Source of the DNA: Tetrahymena elliotti 4EA
Taxonomy: Eukaryota; Ciliophora; Oligohymenophorea; Hymenostomatida; Tetrahymenidae
NCBI GenBank assembly: GCA_000231825.2
Contig: JH720296.1
Span: forward strand, 62,001 to 126,000
Reading direction: 5' to 3'
DNA: 64,000 nucleotides
Part shown: in pieces, positions 1 to 11,343 of the stretch
How positions within the stretch are numbered: position 1 is the stretch's first letter
How the letters are laid out: each line of letters starts with the position of its first letter
The notes under the pieces: model-generated
Told to the model about the DNA's origin: nothing
The model's database searches: none
The model's input: only the letters and a program-made list of their open reading frames with translations
Program-made: the position numbers and the translations under genes

Positions 1-1548
1 ATATCCAGAGCTAAAGCAAGTTTTTGCATCTTCATAAGCATTGAAATCTATAAAGACAACTCCTTTTAATTTTTATGAGCCATTTTTTTCTTTAAGAAGG
101 ATCTCAAAGCATTTAATGTTTTTTTCTTCAACTTGGTTTGCTTTTTATTAGAATTCATTATCATTGTTGCTATATTTAAAGGTATCAGATTCATGAACTT
201 CTTTACCATTAGAGAGTTCTTCCTTATTGATATCACAAACACGATAAAAGAAATTATTTTTAGGTGCTTAGCACTCTTTAAATTCTACATTTAAGAATTT
301 TTAAGAAACTTAATTTAAAAGGGTGAAAGCTTATTACCATGTTAAAGTGAATTTATTAGAAGGGGTGCCTAAGATATTTTATCTTAAATAAAGATAATCT
401 TAATATTATAATTATTTTTGTTCACTTCCACTTCTTATTTTTGCTTTTTCTTATAAATTTTTGTAAAATTAAGGATCAGAAAGTAAACTTTCTAATCTTT
501 TATGACATCTCTCAACAGAAGCATTAAGTATTCTTTAAATTATTATTTTGATATCTCTTGTTTAATTGATTCTATCGCTGCTCATATTATTGGTATCTTT
601 TGTTTTAAACCCCCCTTGCTGCTGGTGTTGGTTTAATGAATTTAGCATCTATTTTTAGAAAGTGTTTCTTGCAAAATGAAAAAATTTAGAATTTAATGCT
701 AATTAGTAATGTTGATAATCTTCGAATCCTAATTGGTTTGCAAACTATAATCTAACTTCCATAAGCTAGTTCAAGAGAGATTCGTTAGATTTATTAGTTT
801 CTAAGAAGTCATAAAAAATTTAAGATCTTAATTTAGGATCTGAACATTACTTTAAGAGTTGAGCTTAAATTTAAGAAGGTAAATCCAAAACTATACTATT
901 ACTAGAGCGATTAATTGAAGAGTAATACCCCATATAAAAATCAGGGAATATCTCAAAAGCATTAAGATCTTCTCTTTTAAGTTGTAGAGGCTTTTTATTT
1001 TTTGCTTAAGAAGCCCTTAGTTATTGAAGAATAAACTGTTCTAGCATTAAATGGCCTTGTAAAATTTCCTTTTAATTTTCAGTTTTATTGATAAAGTATC
1101 TCAATTCATAATCATCAATGAGCATTTTTAAAAATTATACATCTTCGTTATCTAACTAATTAATTTTTTCTCCATCCTTTATCTAGTTTTATAATTTCTC
1201 AACAAGTTACTTTCCTAAAGGTGATTGATTTTCATGGATATCTAGATCTAAATAATCTTATCCTTCAAGATAATACATGTAAAGAGATTAGTTGTATATA
1301 TGATTATCTGAATTTAAAAAATTAAATTGATGCTAAATTTTCCCTATAATTTCCTTAAAGATATTCTTTTACTAGTTGTACAACTTACTGTAATACAAGA
1401 TATTTGAAGTGTCTATAATCTAGCACAAATCATTAGAAATTTCATTTAAAATAGTTAATTTCTACTTTGCTAAATTACTACTTTTAAATAATTTCAACTT
1501 CACAGGAACTTAATTTAACACATTAGTATTTTTAGCTAAAAGCTTCAT
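1..1548 (-). CDS. Peptidase family M3 (mitochondrial intermediate peptidase-like), 5' part
   Basis: Start ATG is at 1548-1546 and the frame stays open, with no TGA, to base 1, giving 516 codons; the gene continues beyond the left edge. Seen: an N-terminal helical stretch (LNEISNDLCQIID, about residues 35-47) like the segment near the start of M3 peptidases, and ANQLGFEDYQHY (about residues 280-290), matching the conserved N-R/F-A-x-LG-F-x-x-Y signature. The last residues (GVVFIDFNAYEDAK) correspond to the beta strand that precedes the HExxH zinc site in this family. The zinc site itself must lie outside the window. Family knowledge: zinc metallo-oligopeptidases that trim presequences or short peptides in mitochondria or cytosol. 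No intron was seen. Mitochondrial targeting is inferred from the subfamily resemblance only. Confidence 0.85.
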
Positions 1549-2897
1549 TTTACTTCCTCAAAATAATTTCAACTACTTTTCTAATAATCTCTACCTTGAC
1601 ACTATTTTAGGGTGTTTTAAAAATTTTATAAGGATCTTATTCTTTGAAATTATTAAAATTGTGATTTTTATCTTTTAGATATAATTTAATTTAATTTTTT
1701 TACCAATACATTTTCCATTTAATTCTTAAAATAGCTAAACAAAAAATTTACTAAAAATCATGAAGTATCTCAAATAGACTATTTAATCTACAATAGAAAA
1801 TTGTTTTAAAATCTTTTTTTTCAAACAATGATAACAAATTTTAATTTACTATTTGAGATCTTTTCTTTATATCTTAATCTTTATAATTGAAGATAATGTT
1901 TATTTAAAATTTTTTTATTTGCAAAGATAAATTAAATACGAAATGGATACCTTTCAAAACTAAAAGTAGTTTTAAAATCAAGAAGACTTTAAAATAAACT
2001 AAAAATTTATTAAAAATCATGAAATATCTCAAATTTATTATTTAAGAGATTGTAGAGAGTTTGTTTTAAAATAATTTACAATTTCGATGATATTAAGATG
2101 TCTTTGTTTTTATATTGAAGATATTTTTTACAAATTTGAAAATTAAAACAAAAATTTATGAATCTTTCTTTTAATATTAAAAAAAATCAAATTTTTGTAT
2201 CTTCTAAGATAAATTGTACATCCAATGGATATAGCTTTTTAAAACTAAAAATAAGTTTAAGATCAAGAAGACAAAGATGAAATAAATAATAACAAAACAT
2301 ATAAGCTTTTTGTAAAAATATACAGCGATATTATGTTGATAATTATTAGATTTGTAGTTTTAGACTTAGTTTCTACTTACTTGATTAAATTTAACATTTT
2401 TGATTACCTAATATTTGATCATTTCTAAAGTTATCTCGCAGTAACTTATCCTTTCAGAGTATTGAGTGGTTTGCTTTTATTCTTATTTTTCATTCTTATT
2501 ATTGGGTTTGTTACTATAACTTTCCAGTCTCTGCATAAATTACAAAATCCTATGATATTTATAAAGGGTTTTTTTTTTAACTACTACCATATTGCTCAAT
2601 CCTAAAATATTAAAAAAATGAAATGAAATTAAAATCAAATTTAGTTGAGAAAATTAAAAAAACCAATTTAAAAAAGTTAAATGTATTACATAGTTTATAT
2701 TCGAATTGTTAAATATTTTGAAGTTGTTTATTTTATTAGCAATTATGTCTATTTATATAACAGTCTTCTTAATATTAATTATTTCTTATCGCACAAGAAG
2801 AAATTCAATTTCAAAAATAATCTTTAATAATATTATTAATCTAAATATTTAAAGAAAAAGGAAGTGGATTTTTTTATAAAAGTTGAAAGAAAACAAT
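1549..2897. repeat. Intergenic region with degenerate tandem duplication (about 1741-2290)
   Basis: No gene recognised. Two diverged direct copies of roughly 250-285 bp follow each other. One starts near 1745 (aaaatcatgaagtatctcaa) and the other near 2010 (aaaatcatgaaatatctcaa). Each is followed about 180-205 bp later by a matching segment (near 1940 and 2238, sharing 'atggata' and 'atcaagaagac'). The segment after 2300 looks like plain AT-rich DNA and includes the presumed promoter of the next gene. Confidence 0.6.
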
Positions 2898-3851
2898 ATG
2901 ATAAACTAGGCAATTTATCTGCTTTTTTTTATAATAGTTTTTCTATTTTTAAGAAAAATGTGTAAAAATGTTCTTAATACAGTAAAAAGAGATCTAACTA
3001 ACTAAATTATCATCATAACTGGTGGTAATTCTGGAATCGGTTTTGAAACAGCTAAAAACTGTGTCGAAAATGGAGCGAAAGTTATCCTAGCTAGTTGTGA
3101 AGATATTTTAGCTGAAAGATCATGTTAGTAACTTAATGCTATCAAAGAGAATTCAACAGAATTTATAAGGCTAGATTTATCGGATAGTTCTTCTATCCGC
3201 TAGTTTGTATGTGATTTTAAAAAAAGATATTCTAAACTAGATATACTTGTAAATAATGCAGGAGTTATGGCTATAAGTAATCGTACTCTAACTAAGGATG
3301 GGTTTGAATAAACTATAGGAGTAAATTACTTTGGTCATTTTCTTCTTACTTATCTTCTAATGGATCACTTAAAATCCTCATCTTTCTTTAGGGTAATAAA
3401 TATAGGTTCTCTATCTCACTTATCTGGGACTATATGTTTTGATGATCTACATTTTTCAAAAAGAAAGTATAATGGAATGGCTGCTTACTCCTAAAGTAAA
3501 ATTGCAAACATATTATTTGCACTAGCTTTATAAAAATAATTTGATGATCAAAATCTAAATGGAATTAGTGTTTCATTACATCCTGGTGTTGTTAGAACTA
3601 ACATATTTAGGAACTTATAAGGACTAACTAAATTCTTATTTTGGTTGATAACTCCTCTTTTCAACTTTGTATATAATACTCCATATGAAGGAGCATAAAC
3701 CACCTTATACCTCATTCATTAAGATTATAAAAAACTTCAAAAAGGTGTTTATTACTCAGACTGCCAAGTTTAAAAAAGATTGAATAAATGTATTACACAA
3801 GAAAATGCAAATATTTTATGGAATTTATCATTAAAAGTATTTGGATTATGA
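2898..3851 (+). CDS. Short-chain dehydrogenase/reductase 1 (retinol dehydrogenase-like), membrane anchored
   Basis: 317 residues, single exon, TGA at 3849-3851. ATG at 2898 is chosen because it gives a hydrophobic anchor (about residues 5-20) like the two downstream paralogs. Rossmann motif TGGNSGIG (about residue 44), NNAG (about 121), catalytic tyrosine and lysine in YSQSK, and the downstream HPG-V-R-T motif are all present. The family reduces or oxidises retinoid, steroid or lipid carbonyls with NAD(P) at endoplasmic-reticulum-type membranes. Oddity: the L-A-C-R-D-x-x-R segment after beta-2, seen in both sister genes, is replaced by L-A-S-C-E-D, losing the arginine expected to contact the NADP phosphate. 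It is the most diverged of the three copies. The real substrate cannot be told. Confidence 0.93.
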
Positions 3852-4835
3852 GACTCTTAATAATGAAAGAATTAACATTAAAAAATATATAAAACTTAAA
3901 TAGTCTAGATATTTAATATTTTTTTGCTTCATATTTGTAACATGTAAAAATAATTTCTGTTTTTTATTGATTTAAAGGATTCAATAAATAATACTTTCAT
4001 ATCTAATAAATACTTTAATCTTCATATCTGTAACATCTAAAAATAATTACTGTTGTTTACTGATATATAGGTTAACAATGTTTTTAATAGGCTAATCTAA
4101 GTATAACTATTTACTTTGTATTTTATCTAAATCTTAAATTTTGAATAAATTATTTAATTTATGAAATATTTTATAAATTTAAAGCTGCTTTTGTTAGAGT
4201 ATGTTTTTTTAAAAAAATATTGATTAGTAAAAGTTATTTACTTATTATTTGTAATATGTAAGAATAATTACTATTTTTTACTAATATAAAAAAGTTAAAA
4301 AGGTTAAATAAATAATAATTTTCATTGCACATAAATACTATTTTCTTATAATTGTAACATCTAAAAATAAATACTGTTGTTTACTGATGATATTGAATAT
4401 TGTTTATAGGCAAAAAATCTAATAATAATTATTAAATTTTTATATTATCTAAATTTTGAATAAATTCTTAATAAATAAAATATTTTCTAAATTTTATTTG
4501 AGCTACTTTAGTGAGAGTATATTTTTAAAAAAATATAGATTAGCAAAAGTCATTTAGATCGAATGCGTCACATTAAAAATAATTGCTTTAGTTTACTTTT
4601 TGATAGTTAATGAAAAATAGTAAAAATAAAAATAAATTTCTATTAAGAATTTAGAATATTTCCAATACATTCTTTTAATCTGAATCTTACATTTACAGAA
4701 AACATATCTTGGTTTTAAAGAATGTAAGTTATTGCTTTGTTTATTTTAAATTCTGCCATCAAATATATCTGATTATTAAAAATTTATTAAAAACAAATAA
4801 ATAAACTAACAAAAAAATCAACTTTAATACTTAAA
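3852..4835. repeat. Intergenic region with degenerate tandem repeats
   Basis: A block of about 230 bp (4018-4250) recurs at about 4341-4560. Both copies contain 'tgtaacatctaaaaata', then 'ctgttgtttactgat', then a shared stretch ending in 'aaaaaaatattgattag' or 'aaaaaaatatagattag'. Shorter relatives lie near 3925-3975, 4245-4290 and 4563-4600. No gene was seen; the spacer presumably carries the 3' end of SDR1 and the promoter of SDR2. Confidence 0.65.
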
Positions 4836-5819
4836 ATGGATTTTAGCTACTTAAATCCTTATTTAACAACTAAGACTGCTGCTATTTTTGGAGCAGCTTC
4901 AATAGCATTGTTTTTTATTAAGATATGGTCTAATGGAGGATTCAATAGGAAAAGAAGAGATTTGACCAATTAAGTCATTGTTATCACTGGTTCAAATACA
5001 GGTATTGGATTAGAAACTGCTAAAAACTGTGCTTTGAATGGAGGTAAAGTCATACTTGCATGCAGAGACTAAAAGAGAACTTAAAATGCTCTTGACTTAG
5101 TTAATAAAATTAAGCCTAATTCAGCTGAGTTTATGAGATTAGATTTGAGTGATCTTTCATCAGTCCGTTTGTTTGCTAACGAATTTAAAAGTAAATATAA
5201 CAAGCTAGACATTCTTATTAACAATGCTGGTATTATGCATATACCTCAAAAGGAATTAACTAAAGACGGATTCGAAAGCTAAATTGGTACTAATCATTTT
5301 GGGCATTTCCTCCTCACTCACCTCTTAATGGACAGCTTGAAAGCTTCTCCTTAATTTAGAGTTATTAATCTATCTTCTTTAGCACATACAATGGGTTCTA
5401 TTAACTTTGATGATTTACACTATGAAAAGAGATCATATGATCGTTATTCAGCTTATTCCTAAAGTAAAATTGCTAATATTCTTTTTACCATCGGTTTGTA
5501 AAAGAGAATTACCCAATAAAAATTGAATGGTATAGCTGTTAGTCTTCATCCTGGTGCAGTAAGAACAGAATTAACAAGACACTATACTGGTGTTTTAGGA
5601 CTTATTAAGTTTTTGGTTTCACCTCTATGGTATCTTTTGATAAAATCTGCTGAACAAGGAGCTCAAACAACTCTCTATTGTGTTCATGAAGACTTTAATA
5701 AACTAATTAAAGGTTAATATTATTCAGACTGTCATCCTAAAAAATATGGTAATAAGCAAATCACAGAAGAAAATGCTGAATTATTCTGGGATATTACTAT
5801 AAAATAATTAAAGTTATGA
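4836..5819 (+). CDS. Short-chain dehydrogenase/reductase 2 (retinol dehydrogenase-like)
   Basis: 327 residues, single exon, TGA at 5817-5819. ATG at 4836 follows an A-rich leader and yields an N-terminal hydrophobic segment (about residues 12-30) and then a basic KRR stretch, a membrane-anchor topology typical of retinol-dehydrogenase-like SDRs. Seen: TGSNTGIG (about 50-57), ACRDQKR after beta-2 (NADP-type arginine), NNAGIM, the serine in LSSLAHT, YSQSKIAN with catalytic Tyr and Lys, and HPGAVRTEL. All catalytic residues are intact. It sits about 1 kb from paralogs on both sides in the same orientation, so the cluster arose by tandem duplication. Whether the three share a promoter is unlikely given the spacing. 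Confidence 0.95.
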
Positions 5820-6857
5820 TTCATATTAAAAAATGTAAACAAGATTTATTTTTTACTTGTTTCTGAAATATTATAAACTTACTTTTCACCTTTAATGTCT
5901 TCTAATAAAATTTGTATTGATTTACTCTTAAAAAATTCAAAAATGAATTTTTCACATGAAATCTTCAAATAATGTATTCAAGTAAATTTTTTGATTTATT
6001 AATATTGAATTTAGGAATGTTATTTTCTTATTTTTTTGAACAACAATCTTGTATAAGAGATGATTCTTATTAAAAAAAGTAAACAAGATTAGTTTAAGAG
6101 AAACAATAAGAGATATCATAAAATTTCTTTCATTTTTGTGAAAATTTAATTCTGTGAAAATAGTTTTTTGAAATTATTTATTCAGAGAAATGGTTTTTTA
6201 AATATATTTTTCGACTAATTTATACTATGAATAAAGGCAAATTTTTGATACTCTAACATAAATATTTAATTAATAAATAATAATTGTATAAGTTATGATA
6301 AATGAGATGAACTTTATATTTATTTTATGAGATATCATAATTTTTTTTATTTTTAAAGTCTTCAAAAGAAAGATCTATTCTTAGAAAATTGTTTTTTGAA
6401 TTATTTATTTTGAATACTTTAGTAACAAAATATCTTCAATTTATAAAAAAGAAGATTTTTTGATCTTTTAATAATGAATATTATTAATTTTTATACATTT
6501 TTAGTTGGTAATAATTAAAGATTTGTTTTTATTTTCTTTAAAATAAAAAAATTCTAAGATGTTAATATAGAAAATTAGAAATTAAAAAAAATAAATCTTT
6601 AAAAATTAAAATGGAATAAAAATAAAATTATTGTAATAAAAATAACCAAAAAAAGAGGAAAAAGATTTTAATTTTTTACAAACTTAATTTTCAGAAGTTC
6701 TGGACTCTTTCTCGAATTATAAGATTAGTCTTTCTTCGATTTTTGAATTATTTTTCAAATATTCTAGACAGATATCTAATTGGAATCTTAATTTAAAAAG
6801 AAAATAAGAAATAAAGATTTAATCAAAGAAAATTAAATAAAAAATATAATTTTTGAA
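5820..6857. repeat. Intergenic region with degenerate local duplications
   Basis: The segment at about 5815-5850 ('attaaaaaatgtaaacaagat') is echoed at 6066-6090, and a second pair ('gagatatcataa' followed about 50-70 bp on by a 'gttttttgaa-ttatttatt' stretch) occurs at about 6110-6180 and 6328-6410. These look like eroded 220-240 bp tandem duplications, as in the other SDR spacers. No coding sequence was recognised. Confidence 0.5.
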
Positions 6858-7838
6858 ATGAGTTTCGATCTTTAAAGTTTAACATTTTCTGAAATTATTC
6901 TTTACGGATTAGGGTTTGGATTTGTAGTATTAGTACTCCTAAACGTTTATATTAAAACTAGAGCTAACTAAAAATTTAGAAACCTTTCTGATTAGATTGT
7001 CATAGTTACTGGTTCTAATACAGGTATTGGTTTTGAAACTGCAAAAGACTGTGCTATCAGAGGAGCTAAAGTCATTTTAGCATGCAGAGATTAGAAAAGA
7101 ACTTAGCCAGCTCTTGATTCTATCAATAATATTAAACCTAATTCAGCAGAGTTTATTAGATTAGATCTTGGGGATCTTTCTTCAGTACGTCTTTTTGCTA
7201 ATGAATTTAAGAGTAAGTATAACAGATTAGATTTATTGATTAACAATGCAGCTATTATTTTACCTGAACGTTAATTAACTAAGGATGGTTTTGAAACATA
7301 GATAGGAACTAATCACTTTGGGCATTTCCTTTTAACTAACTTGTTAATGGATTAATTAAAAGCTTCTCCTCAATTTAGAGTTATTAATGTTTCATCTATT
7401 GCTCATTCTTTTGCAACTCTTGATTTTGATGATTTACATTTTGAAAAGAGGCCTTATACATAATTTGATGTTTATGCTTAAACTAAAGTTGCTAACATAT
7501 TATTTACTATTGCTTTGTAAAAAAGAATAGACTAATAAAAACTTAATGGTATTTCGGTTAGTCTTCATCCTGGAACAGTAAGAACTGAAATAGTAAGAAA
7601 TCAAAATTCTCTTTTTAAGATACTATACACTTTAGGATATCCTTTATTTTGCCTTTTCTCTAAATCTCCTAATTAAGGTGCCTAGACTACTTTCTATTGT
7701 ATCCACCAAGAATTCGATAAGCTAACAAAGGGAGCCTATTATTCGGACTGCAAAAAATAAAATTTTGGTAATAAATGTATCACAGATGAGAATGCAGAAA
7801 GGCTGTGGGATTTATCTACAAAAGTACTAAAGATTTGA
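6858..7838 (+). CDS. Short-chain dehydrogenase/reductase 3 (retinol dehydrogenase-like)
   Basis: 326 residues, single exon, TGA at 7836-7838. ATG at 6858 gives a hydrophobic anchor (about residues 12-31) before the Rossmann fold. Motifs seen: TGSNTGIG (about 52-59), ACRDQKR, YAQTKVAN with the catalytic Tyr and Lys, and HPGTVRTE. The usual NNAG has become NNAAII, a conservative Gly to Ala change. It is closely related to SDR2 over most of its length, and the third member of the tandem set. Expected role: NADP-dependent oxidoreductase of lipid or retinoid-like carbonyls on an internal membrane. The substrate is unknown. Confidence 0.95.
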
Positions 7839-8488
7839 ATAAAATATTAAAAGTTAATTGATTTAAGGTAATTTTTCTTTGTCTGTAATTTATATTTCAT
7901 ATAAATAAAAATTTAATCAATTTTTTAGAAGATTTTTGATCAAAAAACGAAAATGAAAATGTTAATTAATGAATTCAAATCTACATTTTTTAAAAAAAAA
8001 ATAATTATTTCTAAGTAATAAAAATTGATTATTTATATCAAAAAAATACTTAAAAGAATTATGATAAAGATAGATTATTTTAAAATCCAAAAAAAACTTT
8101 AGGAATTTAGTTTTAAAAGTAAATGAGTGTATAGAAGAAGACAATTATTGATTTATCATGCATGCATGAATCATAATTCTAAGCTTCAAAAAAATACAAT
8201 TTAGGATGATAGTTTTAAAACTTAATAAGCTCATTCCATCCCATCCTTTCCAAATGAATAAAAAAATAAAAAAACAAAAAATTTGATTATTGTATCATAA
8301 TAGAAATCTTTAAAAATTCATGTAAATAATATTCAAAGCCTTTATTTAGTCTTGAAATAAGATTAAAATTTTTTTGGTTATTTTTGTAGAAATTGTAATG
8401 AGTTGAAAAATTAAAATTCATCATTTGAGTTAGTTGATAAATTTAGAAGTCTTTAACATATAATAATTATTCATTGATTGCAAATAAA
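7839..8488. other. Intergenic spacer between convergent genes
   Basis: AT-rich spacer between the 3' ends of SDR3 (plus) and the oxygenase (minus). A short direct repeat of 'catgcatga' occurs near 8158. I see no coding or RNA feature. Confidence 0.6.
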
Positions 8489-9835
8489 TCAAATACGATA
8501 TTCAGAAACAGTTTTTTGTTAGAAAGTTGCAAATGGAATACCTTGATTCCAACGCTTAGTGATGTGAGGAACTTGATCTATTTATCTTCCATATGCAAAT
8601 CTCTCATCTATACCTGAGGGAGTGAATAATTTATATTCAGCAGGGGGGACTAAATAAAGTTGGAAAGTGGCACGATTTAATCCAAGGTCTTATGCCTTTT
8701 TGGAACGAGAAACACAATAAGGAGTAGCCTCTAAGACACCGCCAGATAAAATTTACATAGATTCACCAATTTAGAAAATGATAGAATCATTATCAGCATT
8801 AATATGTTCCTTTTCACCCCATCTATTTTTAAAGAAAAGTCCAGTCTTTCTATCATCGAAATTAACAGGGTAACCATCATGGGTAATATAGATAGCAGGT
8901 GTAAGTGCTTTAATTAAAAAAAATTATAAATAGAATTATTATTAAATTACTTTATTTGTAATTTATATTTGCATTTGATTATTTGAAAATCAATTTTAAT
9001 CTATTGCATGAAAAATATTTTAAAAACTCTTTAAACAAACAGCAAGTTAGTAATCTTTTCAACTTTTAATTTAAACTTAAAAAACTTCTCTTAAACATAT
9101 TTGATAAGTTAGTTTGTAATTTATGAAATAAATAATTTTCATATAAATACCTGAGAGAGCAGAGTAATCTGTGTGCCAAGAGTTCCAATCGTCCTCACGT
9201 TTAATAGGGTCAGAAGAAGACTTATAGTAGTTCAATCTACCAACGTGATCTTTATTGCTTTTAATCAAATTGTAAAGAGTATCTCTCTTATATGAAGTCA
9301 TAACTTGGCTGACATACTTATCAATATGTTTAGCTAAAAGGAATGAAGTATCTACCATTATATTGCTTAATTACTTAAAGTTAGGCTTAAATTGAGGAAG
9401 GGCACTTTCAGGCCATACATTTCCACTTTGATATAACTTAGAAGCTGCTTCTCCAAGAACTTCTTACTAAGATTGAGTTAAGTGTGTTTATTCTTCTCTT
9501 AATGGGAGAGCAATAAAAGCGCTTTTCAAATTATCAGTCTTAGAACCGAAATGTTCCTTACTTTCTTACCAACCTCTTGACCATTTAACTTCAGGTCTAT
9601 CTAACTTAGCCTTTTCTTCTTTTGGAAGATTAGCAAGTTAATAACTTAAATTGAGAAGATTTTATCTAGCCCTTTTGTAATTAGGAACGTTCTTAATAGT
9701 GCAAATACCAGTACCTTCAGGTCCAAATGCAGTCTTGATTCTTTCGTTTAAATCAAGATTTTCATCAAAAATTTCATTGTAATCAAAGGAAACTTGCTCA
9801 GTGCTATAGTAAGCAAGTCTCTTCAACTAAGTCAT
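8489..9835 (-). CDS. 2-oxoglutarate/Fe(II)-dependent oxygenase, isopenicillin N synthase-like
   Basis: Two exons on the minus strand, 9835-9151 and 8907-8489, with a 243 nt GT-AG intron (phase 1). The total is 1104 nt, 367 residues, TGA at 8491-8489. The N-terminal part (about 1-130) resembles the DIOX_N region (FGPEGTGICTIKNVPNY). The jelly-roll domain starts with WHTDYSALT, supplying the proximal His and the Asp of the iron triad; the exon junction falls just after this motif. The arginine of NRATFQ matches the 2-oxoglutarate-binding position. Oddity: where relatives carry ATPH-x-V with the distal iron histidine, this protein has ATPYCV (Tyr codon at 8719-8717). The enzyme may therefore have altered or no activity. 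Its substrate cannot be inferred. Confidence 0.9.
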
Positions 9836-11343
9836 TTTTAACTTTAATCCTCTGTTCAAAATGCACAACATTTGATTCCTATTTATAATTTAGAATTGCC
9901 TTAGATATTTTTTATTTGATTATTATTAAATTCAGATAAAAATTCTTTATTAGGTTCTAATGTTTTATTTATGATGTTTAAAATATCCAATAATTATTAA
10001 TATAATACACATTCTATCATTAGATTGATTTTCTGTTGATTTATTTTCTTAGTCATAATTTTCGAGTCTTATTTTAATAATCTTCTAACTCTGACGTAAT
10101 TTTAGTTTTATATTTCTGTAAGATATCTACATAAAAACAAATAAATAAATAAAATAGAATAATCTATTTTACTTTCTATTCTTAACAATTAAAAAAATCT
10201 TTTTTCTTAATAATTTAAACACATTACTTAGATATCAAGAAATCTTAATTTTAATAACATCGCACACCAGTTTTATTTTACCTTAAAAATCTCACATAGC
10301 CATTGATTTTACTTTAAAAATACTTTGGATTTTGAAATCAACATAAATAAACAAATTCTAGTTATCTAAAGTTAAAAACTCAAAAAAAATAATTTTAGAA
10401 TATAAAATAGGAAGTTCAAATGAAAAAAATAACCTAAAAAGTGCTATTTTGAGGATAAATTGCTTTTAAAAAAGTTAAAAAAGTAAATATTTTTTTGACA
10501 ACATGCTGAGATAAATAGATATTCAGAAAGATATATTTAGAAATCAAAATTTGGTAGTTTTTAATATAATTTGAAACTTCATAAATTATTAAAAATGTAA
10601 ATTAGTATAAATAAGGTAAATAAGTGAGTGATAGGGATTAATAATTAAAGTAAGATTGAATAAAAAAATTTACAGAAATAATAAAGAAATTTATTAAATT
10701 GCAACTTGAATTTTAAAATGAGAGAATATGTTTAAATTTTTTTTTTAATCATTCAGAAAAAGTATGTTGAAAATCTAAAAATTCTTGATATAAATAAATC
10801 AAAGCTAATTTATAAAGTACTAATCACCCTCTAATATTATTTTCCTATAATCGGTTAAGGAATACTATTATTTTGATAATTAATTTTCAATAAGAAAAAT
10901 TAAAATTAAAGCACATTTTAAATTGTTTTGAAAACAAATAAAATATGATATTAATTAATAAATAAGGTATGAACTATAATACAATTTAAATTTAGTTAAA
11001 TAATAAGAGAATTTAATCAGTTACAAATAATATTTATACAAATATTGAATGAGAGAGAGTGTGTTTGTAAACTATTTATAAATGATCATTAAAAATATTG
11101 AAATAAAAAACCTAAAAAATCTTTATATAAATAAATTAATCAAAACTAATTTGTGGTGGAGAACTCAAATGCTAGGGGCTATTGATTTTTCTATAATTAG
11201 TTAGCTTTAGAATGCTATAATTTTGTATATATTTCAACAATAATTTACTAAACTAAATATTGATGATTAAGAAGGTTTAGAAAATTAAAAATTGTTTATT
11301 TTTGGAATATATTCATTATTTAATACTTTATTTGAATCTTTAT
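9836..11343. repeat. Intergenic region with a weak tandem duplication (about 10690-11290)
   Basis: No gene recognised. Two diverged copies of about 250 bp, offset by roughly 360 bp, can be followed: 'gatataaataaatcaaagctaattt' type sequence near 10788 and 'atataaataaattaatcaaaactaattt' near 11125, each preceded by 'aatgagaga' and followed by a 'ctataat-ggtta/agtta' segment. The left half, which carries the oxygenase promoter, shows nothing specific. Confidence 0.45.

Noticed and set aside
7962..8144. 60-codon minus-strand frame with Phe-rich reading
   Set aside because: AT-rich intergenic DNA without motifs, biased composition typical of chance.
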